From positions 1 through 64,000 of the forward strand of contig NZ_WAJR01000007.1 in NCBI RefSeq assembly GCF_008831035.1: a DNA stretch of 64,000 nt. Reading direction: 5' to 3'. Source of the DNA: Ellagibacter isourolithinifaciens (GTDB lineage Bacteria > Actinomycetota > Coriobacteriia > Coriobacteriales > Eggerthellaceae). The position numbers were made by a program, and so were the translations under genes. Of the stretch, positions 34,948 through 44,576 are shown one piece after another. The first letter of the stretch is position 1. Every line of letters starts with the position of its first letter. The notes under the pieces were generated by a model. It was not told where the DNA came from. It worked only from the letters and a program-made list of their open reading frames with translations, and searched no databases.

Positions 34948-36084
34948 ATGCAGGATCTTACTCGCCGCAATTTCGTGAAGGTCGCCGGCGCGACCACGGT
35001 GGCCGCGATGGCCGCTGGCGCCCTGTCCGGCTGCTCGAGCTCCGAGAAGAAAGATGATTCCGCGAAGGAGGAGTCCAAGGAAGAAGCCTTCATGGGCGAG
35101 GGCAAGGGCAAGCATCTCGTGTGCGCTGTCACTGGCAAGCTCATCAAGATCGCCCCGGCGATTCTCGCCAACCAGCTTGGCTATTTCGAAGAAGAGGGTT
35201 GCGACGTCGAGTTCCAGACCGTCGCCCTCGCTGACGCCATGGCTTCGATGTCGGTGAACAAGCTCGACATCGACCTGTTCGGCATCGTGCCGGCGTGTTC
35301 GTATGTTTCCCAGGGCATCGAGATCTTCGTGTTCGGCGGCACCATCCTGAACGGCTCCGAGATCATCTCTACGAAGGACTTCACCAAAGAGCTCAAGAAG
35401 GCGGAGGACTTCAAGGGCTTAAACATCGCCTGCAGCCGCGAGGAGTCCGGCCAGATCTACCTGAAGAACTTCCTGCAGGAAAGCGGCCTTAAGCTTGGCG
35501 AGGACGTCGTCTTCGAGTACGTTGACAATGCGACCACGGCGCTCGAGGGCCTGCGCTCCGGCCAAAACGATTTATTCATCACGAACAATGCCATGGGTTA
35601 CACCTATTCCACCAGCATGGACGACATCAAGGTTGCCGCTGTTCCGGCCGACATCACGGGCGATTACCCCTGCTGCCGCCAGAACTGCTCCGAGGACGCA
35701 TATCACAACAAGTTCCTCTCGCTCGTCGACTTCGAGATTGCGCTTATCCGCGGTTACGACTACTACCTCAACAACAAGGAGGACGTCATCAAGCGCCTTG
35801 TCGACTACTCCGCGCAGAGTGCCGACTACGTCGAGGCGGCGATGTATGGCACGAGCGACTACCGCAACATCATGAACCTCTCGCCAGATCCGCATACCAA
35901 GGAGATCGTGAAGTTCTACAAGGCTATGCAGAACATCGGCGAAATCGAGAAGAGCGACTACGATATGGCGGATTACGCAACTTCTGCCGTGTATAAGAAG
36001 GCGCTCGATACCCTCGTCGAGCGCGAGCCCGATAACGCCACCTTTAAGAAGCTTGCCGAGGACTTCAGCAAGTATAACGACTAG
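34948..36084 (+). CDS. ABC transporter substrate-binding lipoprotein, NitT/TauT (NMT1/THI5-like)
   Basis: A 378-residue binding protein. It starts with a twin-arginine motif (TRRNFVKVAG) and a lipobox ending LSGC, so it should be a Tat-exported lipoprotein. The domain is of the nitrate/sulfonate/taurine/pyrimidine-precursor type: ILANQLGYFEEEGCDVEFQ, ALEGLRSGQNDLFITN. A cysteine-rich loop YPCCRQNC is present in the binding domain. The ligand cannot be told. It heads an operon of ATPase, permease and radical SAM protein. Confidence 0.88.
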   Translation: MQDLTRRNFVKVAGATTVAAMAAGALSGCSSSEKKDDSAKEESKEEAFMGEGKGKHLVCAVTGKLIKIAPAILANQLGYFEEEGCDVEFQTVALADAMASMSVNKLDIDLFGIVPACSYVSQGIEIFVFGGTILNGSEIISTKDFTKELKKAEDFKGLNIACSREESGQIYLKNFLQESGLKLGEDVVFEYVDNATTALEGLRSGQNDLFITNNAMGYTYSTSMDDIKVAAVPADITGDYPCCRQNCSEDAYHNKFLSLVDFEIALIRGYDYYLNNKEDVIKRLVDYSAQSADYVEAAMYGTSDYRNIMNLSPDPHTKEIVKFYKAMQNIGEIEKSDYDMADYATSAVYKKALDTLVEREPDNATFKKLAEDFSKYND

Positions 36085-36201
36085 GTGGTAATCGTTTAGA
36101 ACGCTGATGAAACTGCAGGCGGCGGCTTCCTTTGCAGGGGGTCGCCGCTTTGGCGCACTTTCGTGGTTTTGCGCGCAGACGACATGGAAAGGAGGGTCCG
36201 C

Positions 36202-37076
<875 letters not shown>

Positions 37077-37080
<4 letters not shown>

Positions 37081-38003
37081 GAAAAGCCATGAAGCTGCGC
37101 ATCGTCTTCGCGCATCTGCTGATGGCGGCGCTTATCTTGGTGGTGGCCCTCGTTCCGAACCATCGCCGCAACGTGGCCGACCCGACAGCGTTCTTCGTCA
37201 CCATCGGCATTATCGAGGTGCTCTACCTGGTGGCGCTTGTGCACGGGCGCAAGCAGGATCCCTTCCCGCAGGGCTCGACCGACATCACGCTGTGTGTATG
37301 GGTGCTCCTGCTTTTGTGGGAGATTTTCGGCCCCGTGCTCGGCATCGCGCACAACGTGCTGCTCCCGTCGCCTGAAAACGTGTTCAACGTGTTTGCCGAT
37401 CACGGTGGCGAGCTGGCCTTAAGCGTCGTCTCGTCGCTCGAGCTTTTACTATCGGGTTTTTTCTTCGGTACGCTGTTCGGCGTCATCTTGGGCGTGATCT
37501 GCGGCTGGATTCCTCGCTTGCGCGCGATGTTCTACCCGATTGCGAACGTGTTTGCGCCGATCCCTTCGGTCGTGTTCACGCCGTTTCTCGTCATCCTCAT
37601 GCCCAACTACCGCCTCGCTGCCGTGATGGTCATCCTGCTCGGCGTGTTCTGGCCGCAGTTCTTGAGCATGATCTTGCGCGTTGGCTCGCTGCCGCCTGCA
37701 ATCATCGACAACACACGCGTGCTCAAGGTGAGCAACCTGACCATGATTACGAAGATCATCATGCCATACATTTTGCCGGACATCTTGAAGGGCCTGCGCA
37801 TCTCGCTTACGACTGGCTTCCTCATGCTTATGTACGCGGAGAGCTTCGGCGCCAAATCGGGCATTGGGTACTGGATTTCCAATGCGAACGTGTTCGCAAA
37901 CTATGCGAATATCTACGCTGGTATTATTACCTGCGGTATCACCGTCACCGTTTTAAATTACGGCTCCGCGTGGTTGCAGAAGCGCTTTACCAAGTGGCAC
38001 TAG
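37077..38003 (+). CDS. ABC transporter permease, NitT/TauT type
   Basis: A 308-residue permease of the SsuC/TauC class. It has about seven hydrophobic helices and the EAA-type loop near KVSNLTMITKIIMPYILPDILKGLRISLTTGF. Two N-terminal helices precede the usual core. It is translationally coupled to the ATPase and is followed 75 bases later by the radical SAM gene. Confidence 0.92.
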
Positions 38004-38078
38004 TGCGGCCACTTTCGAGGACATCTCGATAGAGTGCTCGGCGCTATAAGGGCGTGGGGTGGAAAGAAGGGGGAGAAA

Positions 38079-39194
38079 ATGAATCAAGAAGTGAAGACGA
38101 TGATCGATCGTGCGACCGATGAGTCGCTGCGCGGGGCAACCCAGCCCAAGGAGGTCATCGTATCCATGCTCGAACTCGATCCCGAGTCCGAGGAAGTCGC
38201 TTACCTGCGCAAATGCGCTTCCCGCATCGCTCATTTCGCGTCGGGGAACAAATGTGGTATCGCGGGCGCCATTGGGGTCGACATGTGCAGCTGCGACATG
38301 AACTGCAAGTTCTGCTCGTTCGGAACTGAATGGGGCCTCGTCACCGACGAGATTACCTACACCAAAGAGGAAGTCATTGAGATGGCGCGGGCCTATGTCG
38401 AGGCAGGCATCACGACGCTCACGTTGCGCTCTACCGAGTTCTACGATCTGAAGGTGCTCACCGAGTGGCTTGCCGATATTCGCGAGCAGGTGCCGGGCGA
38501 CTATCTTATCAACCTGAACGTGGGCGAGCTCACGCCGGCGATGGCCGAGGCAGCTTACCAGGCGGGTGCCACGAGCGCCTACCACGTCTGCCGCATGCGC
38601 GAGGGAATCGATACCCCCTTCGACCCCAAGCTGCGCGAGCAGACTATCCGCGCGATCGCGGGGTCGCCGCTTCGCTGGGGCACGTGCGTAGAGCCCATCG
38701 GCATTGAGCACACCAGCGAGGAAATTGCCGACAAAGTGCTTTACAACATGTCGCTTAACCCTTTCGGCATGGGCGTCATGTTCCGCGTGAACGTGCCTGG
38801 GACGCCGTTTGAAGGGGTGGAACCTGTCTCGAAGCCCCGCATGCTGCAAATCCTGGCCACCGTGCGTATTGCTGTCGGGTCGCGCATCCATTCCATGGGG
38901 TGCCACCCCGCCATCCCCGAGGCGCTTTACTCGGGTGCGAACGGATGCACCGTTGAGCGTGGCGCGAACCCGCGCGATACCGAGTTCAACGAGGACGAAT
39001 GGCGCGGCTTCACCGTGGAGGACGCCGTCGCGCGCATCCGCGAGGCGGGATTCGAGCCAGGGCTTGCTGACCCCGACCCGCGCTTTCGCGCCGACGGTAA
39101 GAACTGGTGGAAGGTGGGTAACCCCGAAGATTACGTAATGCCCGATCCGCTCGCCTCGGCGGGCGCTGGCTGTTGCTGTGGCAAGCGCTCGTAG
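38079..39194 (+). CDS. Radical SAM protein, biotin synthase-like
   Basis: A 371-residue radical SAM enzyme. The 4Fe-4S motif is C72-x3-C76-x2-C79 in CSCDMNCKFCSFG. The barrel resembles BioB/HydE-type enzymes (NLNVGELTPAMAEAAYQAG, LRWGTCVEPIGIEHTSEE). The lead GNKCGIAGAIGVDMC adds two cysteines, and the C terminus ends in a Cys triplet (GCCCGKR) that could bind another cluster or metal. Real biotin genes are absent nearby, and the BioB second-cluster residues are not evident. It follows an importer operon, so it may process the imported compound. Exact reaction unknown. Confidence 0.82.
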   Translation: MNQEVKTMIDRATDESLRGATQPKEVIVSMLELDPESEEVAYLRKCASRIAHFASGNKCGIAGAIGVDMCSCDMNCKFCSFGTEWGLVTDEITYTKEEVIEMARAYVEAGITTLTLRSTEFYDLKVLTEWLADIREQVPGDYLINLNVGELTPAMAEAAYQAGATSAYHVCRMREGIDTPFDPKLREQTIRAIAGSPLRWGTCVEPIGIEHTSEEIADKVLYNMSLNPFGMGVMFRVNVPGTPFEGVEPVSKPRMLQILATVRIAVGSRIHSMGCHPAIPEALYSGANGCTVERGANPRDTEFNEDEWRGFTVEDAVARIREAGFEPGLADPDPRFRADGKNWWKVGNPEDYVMPDPLASAGAGCCCGKRS

Positions 39195-39208
39195 GGAATG
39201 CAGAGCCG

Positions 39209-39886
39209 ATGCCTTTTGGGATTGCGATAGAGCACTATGAGAGCGACGGCGCGCGCGAGGTGTCCTTCCCGCTTGGCGTGCGCCGTATCGGCGATGAGGC
39301 GTTTCGCGGATGCGACGACCTTGAGGATGTCGCCGTGCCCGAGGGAGTGTGCGAAATCGGGGCCTACGCGTTTTCTGCATGCCTGAACCTGCGGCGTGTT
39401 TCGCTGCCAGAGAGCCTTTCGTCTCTCGGGGCGTCAGCGTTCGAGCACTGTCAGAAGCTCGAGGAGATAATCCTGCCGTCGAATTTGCGCTACGTGCCGA
39501 CGGGAGCCTTTAAAGGCTGCTTTGCGCTGCGGCGCGTTTCGGGAGGGGAGGGGCTTGTTGAAATCGGCGACCAGGCGTTTTCGAACTGCCGTGCGCTCGA
39601 GGTCGTGCCCCCTCTCGATGCAGTGGAGGCCATAGGGCGCCGCGCCTTTTCGGGCTGCCGTGCCTTGCGAAGCGTTGAGTTCCCCAGCCTTTTGAGGGCG
39701 CTCGGCGACGAGGCATTCTTAAGTTGCCCCGACATTTCCAACGTCGTCTTTCCTGAGGAAATCGACGAGGTGGGGCACGGCGTGTTCAAGGGTTGTCCGA
39801 AGCTCGATCGCTCGGATGTTCCCGAGCGCATCGCGGCGCGTCTGTTCCCTGATGGAGAGGGTCCTTGCGAATCCTCGGATCGCTAA
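39209..39886 (+). CDS. Leucine-rich repeat protein, BspA type
   Basis: A 225-residue protein made almost entirely of about eight LRR_5 (BspA-like) repeats of 23 residues with the pattern I-G-xx-AF-xx-C-xx-L-xx-V-xx-P. There is no signal peptide or anchor, which is unusual because most BspA-type proteins are secreted; it may act in the cytosol. The ATG at 39209 is 14 bases after the radical SAM stop; an in-frame upstream start would overlap that gene. It is convergent with the DUF1847 gene (14 bases between). Confidence 0.82.
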   Translation: MPFGIAIEHYESDGAREVSFPLGVRRIGDEAFRGCDDLEDVAVPEGVCEIGAYAFSACLNLRRVSLPESLSSLGASAFEHCQKLEEIILPSNLRYVPTGAFKGCFALRRVSGGEGLVEIGDQAFSNCRALEVVPPLDAVEAIGRRAFSGCRALRSVEFPSLLRALGDEAFLSCPDISNVVFPEEIDEVGHGVFKGCPKLDRSDVPERIAARLFPDGEGPCESSDR

Positions 39887-39900
39887 GCGCGCTTGGGCGT

Positions 39901-40635
39901 CTATTCCTGCCCGCTCATTTTCTCCTGCGCATCATCTCGCGCCGCGAACGATTCGTCGGGGCGCATCATGCGGTTCCAAAGCGAACTTGTGGTTGAGGCC
40001 CAAAGTGCCGCCCCCGGATTGTTTACCATGGCCTTATCTTTGGTCATGAGCGTGGTCACGGGCGCATCCGAGAGCTTGTAGAAATACGAGTCGTGCCCCA
40101 CGCACAGTCCCATGAGCACGTTGAGGTCGGTCTTCTCGGCGTTGAGGCGCCTTACCTGCGTGAGTGGGTTGCAGGCGACCAGCCCGAAGTTGCAGCAGCT
40201 CTCTTTAAGTCCCATCTGCGCGTTCGAGAGCGCGCCGACCTTGCAAGTGTAGCCCACCACTTTGTAGTTGTGTATACGCAGGATCTTCGCGAAGATCCGC
40301 GCCTCATCGGCAACGCCCGCGCAAAACGCGACTCCGATTTTCTTGTATCCCATGCGCCTCGCGTAATCCATTGTCTCCTCGGCGCGGCAGAGCTGTTCCG
40401 CGAAGCCGCGGGCGGTGGTCTCCGCCGTTGCCTTCATGAACTCGTAGGTCTCGGCGTCCTCTTCGTAGTCGTGGCGAAGCAGGGCTGCCTCCTCGTCGGT
40501 CATGCCGCGCGTCTCGCAGAAGGAGGGGTAGCGGCCGTTGTTGTGAGCGCAGCCGAGCGTCTTGCAATCGACGCAGCTTGGGCGCTCCGGTCTGATTTCC
40601 TGTGCTTTTTGTTGGGTGCCGCAGCAAGATGTCAT
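39901..40635 (-). CDS. DUF1847 cysteine-rich protein
   Basis: A 244-residue protein of the DUF1847 family (putative metal-binding). The N terminus has CC, CVDCKTLGC and a further Cys in FCETRG, then YKKIGVAFCAGVADEA, GYTCKVG, KESCCNFGLVACNP and MGLCVGHDSYF. The many conserved cysteines suggest a metal or cluster site. Function is unknown. The ATG at 40635 is chosen because recognisable sequence begins MTSCCG; upstream codons look non-coding. It may be functionally tied to the adjacent radical SAM locus, though it is on the opposite strand. Confidence 0.85.
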   Translation of the reverse strand: MTSCCGTQQKAQEIRPERPSCVDCKTLGCAHNNGRYPSFCETRGMTDEEAALLRHDYEEDAETYEFMKATAETTARGFAEQLCRAEETMDYARRMGYKKIGVAFCAGVADEARIFAKILRIHNYKVVGYTCKVGALSNAQMGLKESCCNFGLVACNPLTQVRRLNAEKTDLNVLMGLCVGHDSYFYKLSDAPVTTLMTKDKAMVNNPGAALWASTTSSLWNRMMRPDESFAARDDAQEKMSGQE

Positions 40636-40721
40636 GGGTCTTAGCGCCGCCTTTCGGTTCGCTCTCGTTCCGTTCGCTTCCTCTTCAGTATAAGACGTTC
40701 CGTGTGGATGTCTTTGTTTGG

Positions 40722-40751
40722 TTGGCACAACTTCGTCATATGTGCGATAAT
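40722..40751 (+). promoter_or_regulatory. Candidate tig promoter
   Basis: TTGGCA at 40722-40727, an 18-base spacer and GATAAT at 40746-40751, about 110 bases before the tig start. Confidence 0.55.
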
Positions 40752-40860
40752 CCCTCCTTGGTGCGCATTCGGGCCGATGTACGGCCGCGCTGTCCGATTC
40801 GGCCAGATTCGATTGCGCGCTGCACGAATCGTGCGATAAGCGAACGATGGAGGAAAGCTA

Positions 40861-42267
40861 GTGGAAACAAAAGTAGAGGCATTGCAGGACAACAAGGTCA
40901 AGGTGACCGTCACCGTCGATGCCAAAGAAGTCGACAATCGCATCAAGAAGGCTTACAAGGACTTCGCGAATAAGTACAATTTCCCCGGATTCCGCAAGGG
41001 CAAGGCGCCCCGTCCGATTATCGACAACGCGCTCGGCGCCGAGGCTGTGCCTGCCAGCGTCACCGATGATATCGTGAACGGCTGCTATCCGCTCGCTATC
41101 GACAGCTGCGACCTGTATCCCGTCGGCGAGCCCGAGTTCGGCGAGCCTGTGCTCGTCGAGGGTGGCAAGCCCTACGAGTTCTCCTTCGAGGTCGAGTGCA
41201 AGCCGACCTGCGAACTCTCCGATTACGAGCCGGTCGAAGTGAAGCTTCCGGCCGAAGGCGCGTCCGAGGCTGAAATCGACCAGCAGATCGAGGCGCTGCG
41301 CGACTACTATCATGAGTTCGAGAACGCCAACGCCAACACCAAGGTGAAGGCCGATTCCTACGCCGACCTCAAGATCGCCGCGACCGACGAGAACGGCGAG
41401 GACGTGAGCACGCTGTCGAGCGAGTCCCGTATGTGCCTCATGGGCTCCGGCATGTTCCCGGCCGCCTTCGACGAGCAGGTCATCGGCCTGAAGAAGGGTC
41501 AGACCGCGAGCTTCTCCGTCAACGTCGAGGACGCGAAGGACGCGACTCTTATGGCCTCCCTCGAGGGCAAGACCAAGACGGTGAATTTCGAGGTCGAGGT
41601 TCTCGCCGTGAAAAAGCAGGTGCTCCCCGAGCTCACCGACGAGTGGGTCAAGGACACGCTGGGCTTCGATGACGTCGCCGACCTGCGCGAGCGCGTTGCC
41701 GACAGCATCAAGGAGCAGAAGGAAGACGTCCTTCCGCGCATGAAGGAAAACGCCTGCCTCATCGAGCTTGCCAAGCGTCTCGACGTCGAGGTCCCTGCCG
41801 CCGTGCAGGAGCAGACCGAGGCCAAGCTGCTGCAGGACTTCTTCTCCCAGCTGCAGAACCAGGGCGCTAGCTTCGACATGTATCTCCAGCAGAACGGCAT
41901 CACCGCCGACCAGTTCAAGGCCGACGTGAAGCAGCAGGCCGCCGACACCGCCAAGCAGGACATGGCGCTCGACGCGTGGGCAGCGCATTTCGAGCTGAAG
42001 GTTACCGACGAGGAAGTTCTCGAAGAGTTCGAGAAGTCCGGTGCCAAGGACCCGAAGGCTCTCCTGAAGGAGTGGCGCGAAGGCGGTCGCCTCCACCTGG
42101 TCCGCGAGGCTCTGCTTCGCACCCACGCCGTGCTTGACGTGATGGAGAAGGCCAAGGTCACCGAGTACGATCCCGCCGAGGAAGCTGAGGAAGAGAAGAA
42201 GGCTGCCAAGAAGTCTTCCAAGAAGGCTGCCAAGAAAGAGGAAGAGGCTGCCGACGCCGAGGCGTAG
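40861..42267 (+). CDS. tig: Trigger factor
   Basis: A 468-residue ribosome-bound chaperone and prolyl isomerase. The ribosome-docking motif is FPGFRKGKAPR near residue 45. The FKBP-type domain lies at about 160-250 and the C-terminal arms follow. The last 30 residues are Lys/Glu/Ala-rich. The start is GTG at 40861 with GGAGGA upstream. It precedes clpP and clpX, the common actinobacterial order. Confidence 0.96.
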   Translation: METKVEALQDNKVKVTVTVDAKEVDNRIKKAYKDFANKYNFPGFRKGKAPRPIIDNALGAEAVPASVTDDIVNGCYPLAIDSCDLYPVGEPEFGEPVLVEGGKPYEFSFEVECKPTCELSDYEPVEVKLPAEGASEAEIDQQIEALRDYYHEFENANANTKVKADSYADLKIAATDENGEDVSTLSSESRMCLMGSGMFPAAFDEQVIGLKKGQTASFSVNVEDAKDATLMASLEGKTKTVNFEVEVLAVKKQVLPELTDEWVKDTLGFDDVADLRERVADSIKEQKEDVLPRMKENACLIELAKRLDVEVPAAVQEQTEAKLLQDFFSQLQNQGASFDMYLQQNGITADQFKADVKQQAADTAKQDMALDAWAAHFELKVTDEEVLEEFEKSGAKDPKALLKEWREGGRLHLVREALLRTHAVLDVMEKAKVTEYDPAEEAEEEKKAAKKSSKKAAKKEEEAADAEA

Positions 42268-42299
42268 CATCTCGCCCTCAAGCTTCAACCGATCGCGTA

Positions 42300-42332
42300 A
42301 CGGGGTCGATGCATCTGCGTCGGCCCCGTTTT
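42300..42332 (+). terminator. Terminator after tig
   Basis: ACGGGG at 42300-42305 pairs with CCCCGT at 42324-42329, with CGA/TCG pairing inside and a TTTT run. Confidence 0.75.
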
Positions 42333-42456
42333 ATGCTTATCGTGAACGGCGTGTTCGCGACCCCTTGCGCGAAGCGGCAAGCTGTTCCATCATGTGAAGC
42401 AGAATGCAATTTCGCGGCCCCGTGAGGCCGCGTCCTTTTCGAAAGCGAGGCTTTTT

Positions 42457-43086
42457 ATGAGCATCGAACGTGCCACTTCGGCGCTGATCCCCTACGTCAT
42501 CGAGCAATCCCCGCGCGGTGAGCGCAGCTACGACATCTATTCTCGTCTCTTAAACGACCGCATCATCTTCCTCGGCGAGCCCATCGATGACCATGTGGCG
42601 AACTCCGTCGTCGCGCAGATGCTCCATCTCGAAAGCGCCGATCCCGAAAAGGATATCTCGCTCTACATCAACACTCCGGGTGGCAGCGTGTCTGCGGGCC
42701 TCGCCATCTACGACACCATGCAGTTCGTGAAGTGCGACGTGTCCACCATTTGCCTGGGCATGGCGGCATCCATGGGTGTGCCCCTTCTGACTGGCGGCGC
42801 GGCGGGTAAGCGCTTCATCCTGCCGAACGCCCAGGTCATGATTCACCAGCCCATGGGCGGCACCGGCGACGGCCACACCCAGCAGACCGACATCCAGATC
42901 ATGGCCGACGAGATCAAGAAGACGCGCGACCGCTTGGAGGGCATCATCGCCAAGCACTGCGGCAAGACCCAGGAGCAGGTGCACGTCGATTGCGAGCGCG
43001 ACAACTGGCTTTCCGCTGAGGAAGCGAAGGCATACGGCCTGGTCGACGACATCATCACGAGCCATCGCGGCTCCTCCGACAAATAG
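42457..43086 (+). CDS. clpP: ATP-dependent Clp protease proteolytic subunit
   Basis: A 209-residue ClpP. The catalytic Ser is in [11 protein letters not shown], the His in VMIHQPMGG and the Asp in the segment after VDCERDNW. The start at 42457 has GAGG six bases upstream and gives the normal N terminus [24 protein letters not shown]. It forms the barrel protease fed by ClpX, encoded 29 bases downstream. Confidence 0.97.
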   Translation: MSIERATSALIPYVIEQSPRGERSYDIYSRLLNDRIIFLGEPIDDHVANSVVAQMLHLESADPEKDISLYINTPGGSVSAGLAIYDTMQFVKCDVSTICLGMAASMGVPLLTGGAAGKRFILPNAQVMIHQPMGGTGDGHTQQTDIQIMADEIKKTRDRLEGIIAKHCGKTQEQVHVDCERDNWLSAEEAKAYGLVDDIITSHRGSSDK

Positions 43087-43115
43087 AACCTAAGAAGAGA
43101 AGCGACCTAACGCAT

Positions 43116-44486
43116 ATGACAAACGAACGAAGAGGCGACCTTGGCTATCGCGGCGACGACGCGGTGTACTGCGCGTTTTGCGGGAAGTCATCCGACCAGG
43201 TGACCGCGATGATCGCAGGTCCGAACGGCATCAACATCTGCGACGAGTGCATCTCGGTGTGCGCCGACGCGATGATGCGCGACTTGGGCCTCTCGACCGC
43301 CTTCGACAGCATGTCCGACGAGGAGGCGGCCGGACGTCGTGGTTGCCGCCGCGCACAGGACCGCGGCGCAATCGTCGAGGCCGACATCGAGGATGCGACC
43401 CCGAACCCTGTCGATATTCTGGGCAACCTGCCCACACCCCACGAGCTCTACGCCGAGCTTTCCGAGCATGTGGTGGGCCAGGAAAACGCGAAGCGCGCCC
43501 TCTCCGTCGCCGTCTATAACCACTACAAGCGCATCAGCATGGAATCGGAGGCGCAGGAAGGCGACGTCGAGCTCGCGAAGAGCAACATCATGCTTTTGGG
43601 CCCCACGGGTTCCGGCAAGACGCTGCTCGCCCAGACGCTTGCGCGCACGCTGCGCGTCCCGTTCGCGATCGCCGATGCGACGACGCTCACCGAGGCGGGT
43701 TATGTCGGCGAGGACGTCGAGAACATCCTGCTCAAGCTGATCACCGCTGCCGACTTCGATATCCCGCGCGCGGAAATCGGCATCATCTACATCGACGAGA
43801 TCGACAAGATTGCCCGCAAGGCTGAAAACCTCTCCATCACGCGCGACGTGTCGGGCGAGGGCGTGCAGCAGGCGCTTTTGAAAATCGTCGAGGGCACCGA
43901 GGCCTCCGTGCCGCCGCAGGGCGGGCGCAAGCACCCCCAGCAGGAACTCATCCACATCGACACGACGAACATCCTGTTCATCCTGGGCGGTGCGTTCGTC
44001 GGCCTGGCAGACATCATCGGCCAGCGCGTCGGAAAGAGCGGTCTGGGCTTCTCCTCCGAGCTGCCCGAGAGCAAGAAGCACGCCGAGGCTGAGCTTCTGG
44101 CGCAGGTGCTTCCCGAGGACCTGAACAAGTTCGGCATGATCCCCGAGTTCGTCGGCCGCATCCCTGTGATCACGGCGCTCAACGAGCTGTCCGAGGACGA
44201 CCTTGTTCGCATCCTCACCGAGCCGAAGAACGCGCTCGTGAAGCAGTACACGAAGATGTTCGAGTTCGAAGATTCCACGCTCGAGTTCGAAAAGGACGCC
44301 CTGCGCGCCATCGCCCACGAGGCGCAGGAGCACGGCACGGGCGCTCGCGGCCTGCGCTCGATCTGCGAACGCGTGCTGCAGGACGTCATGTACGACCTGC
44401 CCGAGCACAAAGTCGCCACGCACGTCGTCGTGCGCGCGAGCGACATCACGGGGGAAACGGTCCCCGAGATCGTTCCCGCTTCCTAA
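43116..44486 (+). CDS. clpX: ATP-dependent Clp protease ATP-binding subunit ClpX
   Basis: A 456-residue AAA+ unfoldase. The N-terminal zinc domain has CAFCGKS and CDECISVC. A longer than usual linker follows. The AAA module shows Walker A GPTGSGKT, pore loop GYVGED, Walker [14 protein letters not shown], the RKH loop GGRKHP and the ClpP-docking tripeptide as LGF in KSGLGFSSE (IGF in E. coli). It delivers tagged substrates to ClpP. Confidence 0.97.
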   Translation: MTNERRGDLGYRGDDAVYCAFCGKSSDQVTAMIAGPNGINICDECISVCADAMMRDLGLSTAFDSMSDEEAAGRRGCRRAQDRGAIVEADIEDATPNPVDILGNLPTPHELYAELSEHVVGQENAKRALSVAVYNHYKRISMESEAQEGDVELAKSNIMLLGPTGSGKTLLAQTLARTLRVPFAIADATTLTEAGYVGEDVENILLKLITAADFDIPRAEIGIIYIDEIDKIARKAENLSITRDVSGEGVQQALLKIVEGTEASVPPQGGRKHPQQELIHIDTTNILFILGGAFVGLADIIGQRVGKSGLGFSSELPESKKHAEAELLAQVLPEDLNKFGMIPEFVGRIPVITALNELSEDDLVRILTEPKNALVKQYTKMFEFEDSTLEFEKDALRAIAHEAQEHGTGARGLRSICERVLQDVMYDLPEHKVATHVVVRASDITGETVPEIVPAS

Positions 44487-44499
44487 GCCGCACTTTCCC

Positions 44500-44522
44500 G
44501 GGGCGCCTTTTGCGGGCGCCCC
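44500..44522 (+). terminator. Hairpin between clpX and valS
   Basis: GGGGCGCC (44500-44507) pairs exactly with GGCGCCCC (44515-44522). No T run follows, so termination is weak or absent. Confidence 0.45.
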
Positions 44523-44576
44523 TCTCGGCGTTTCGGCGCCTGTCCGCTTACGTTTCATCGAAGGAGCTTGCATCCA

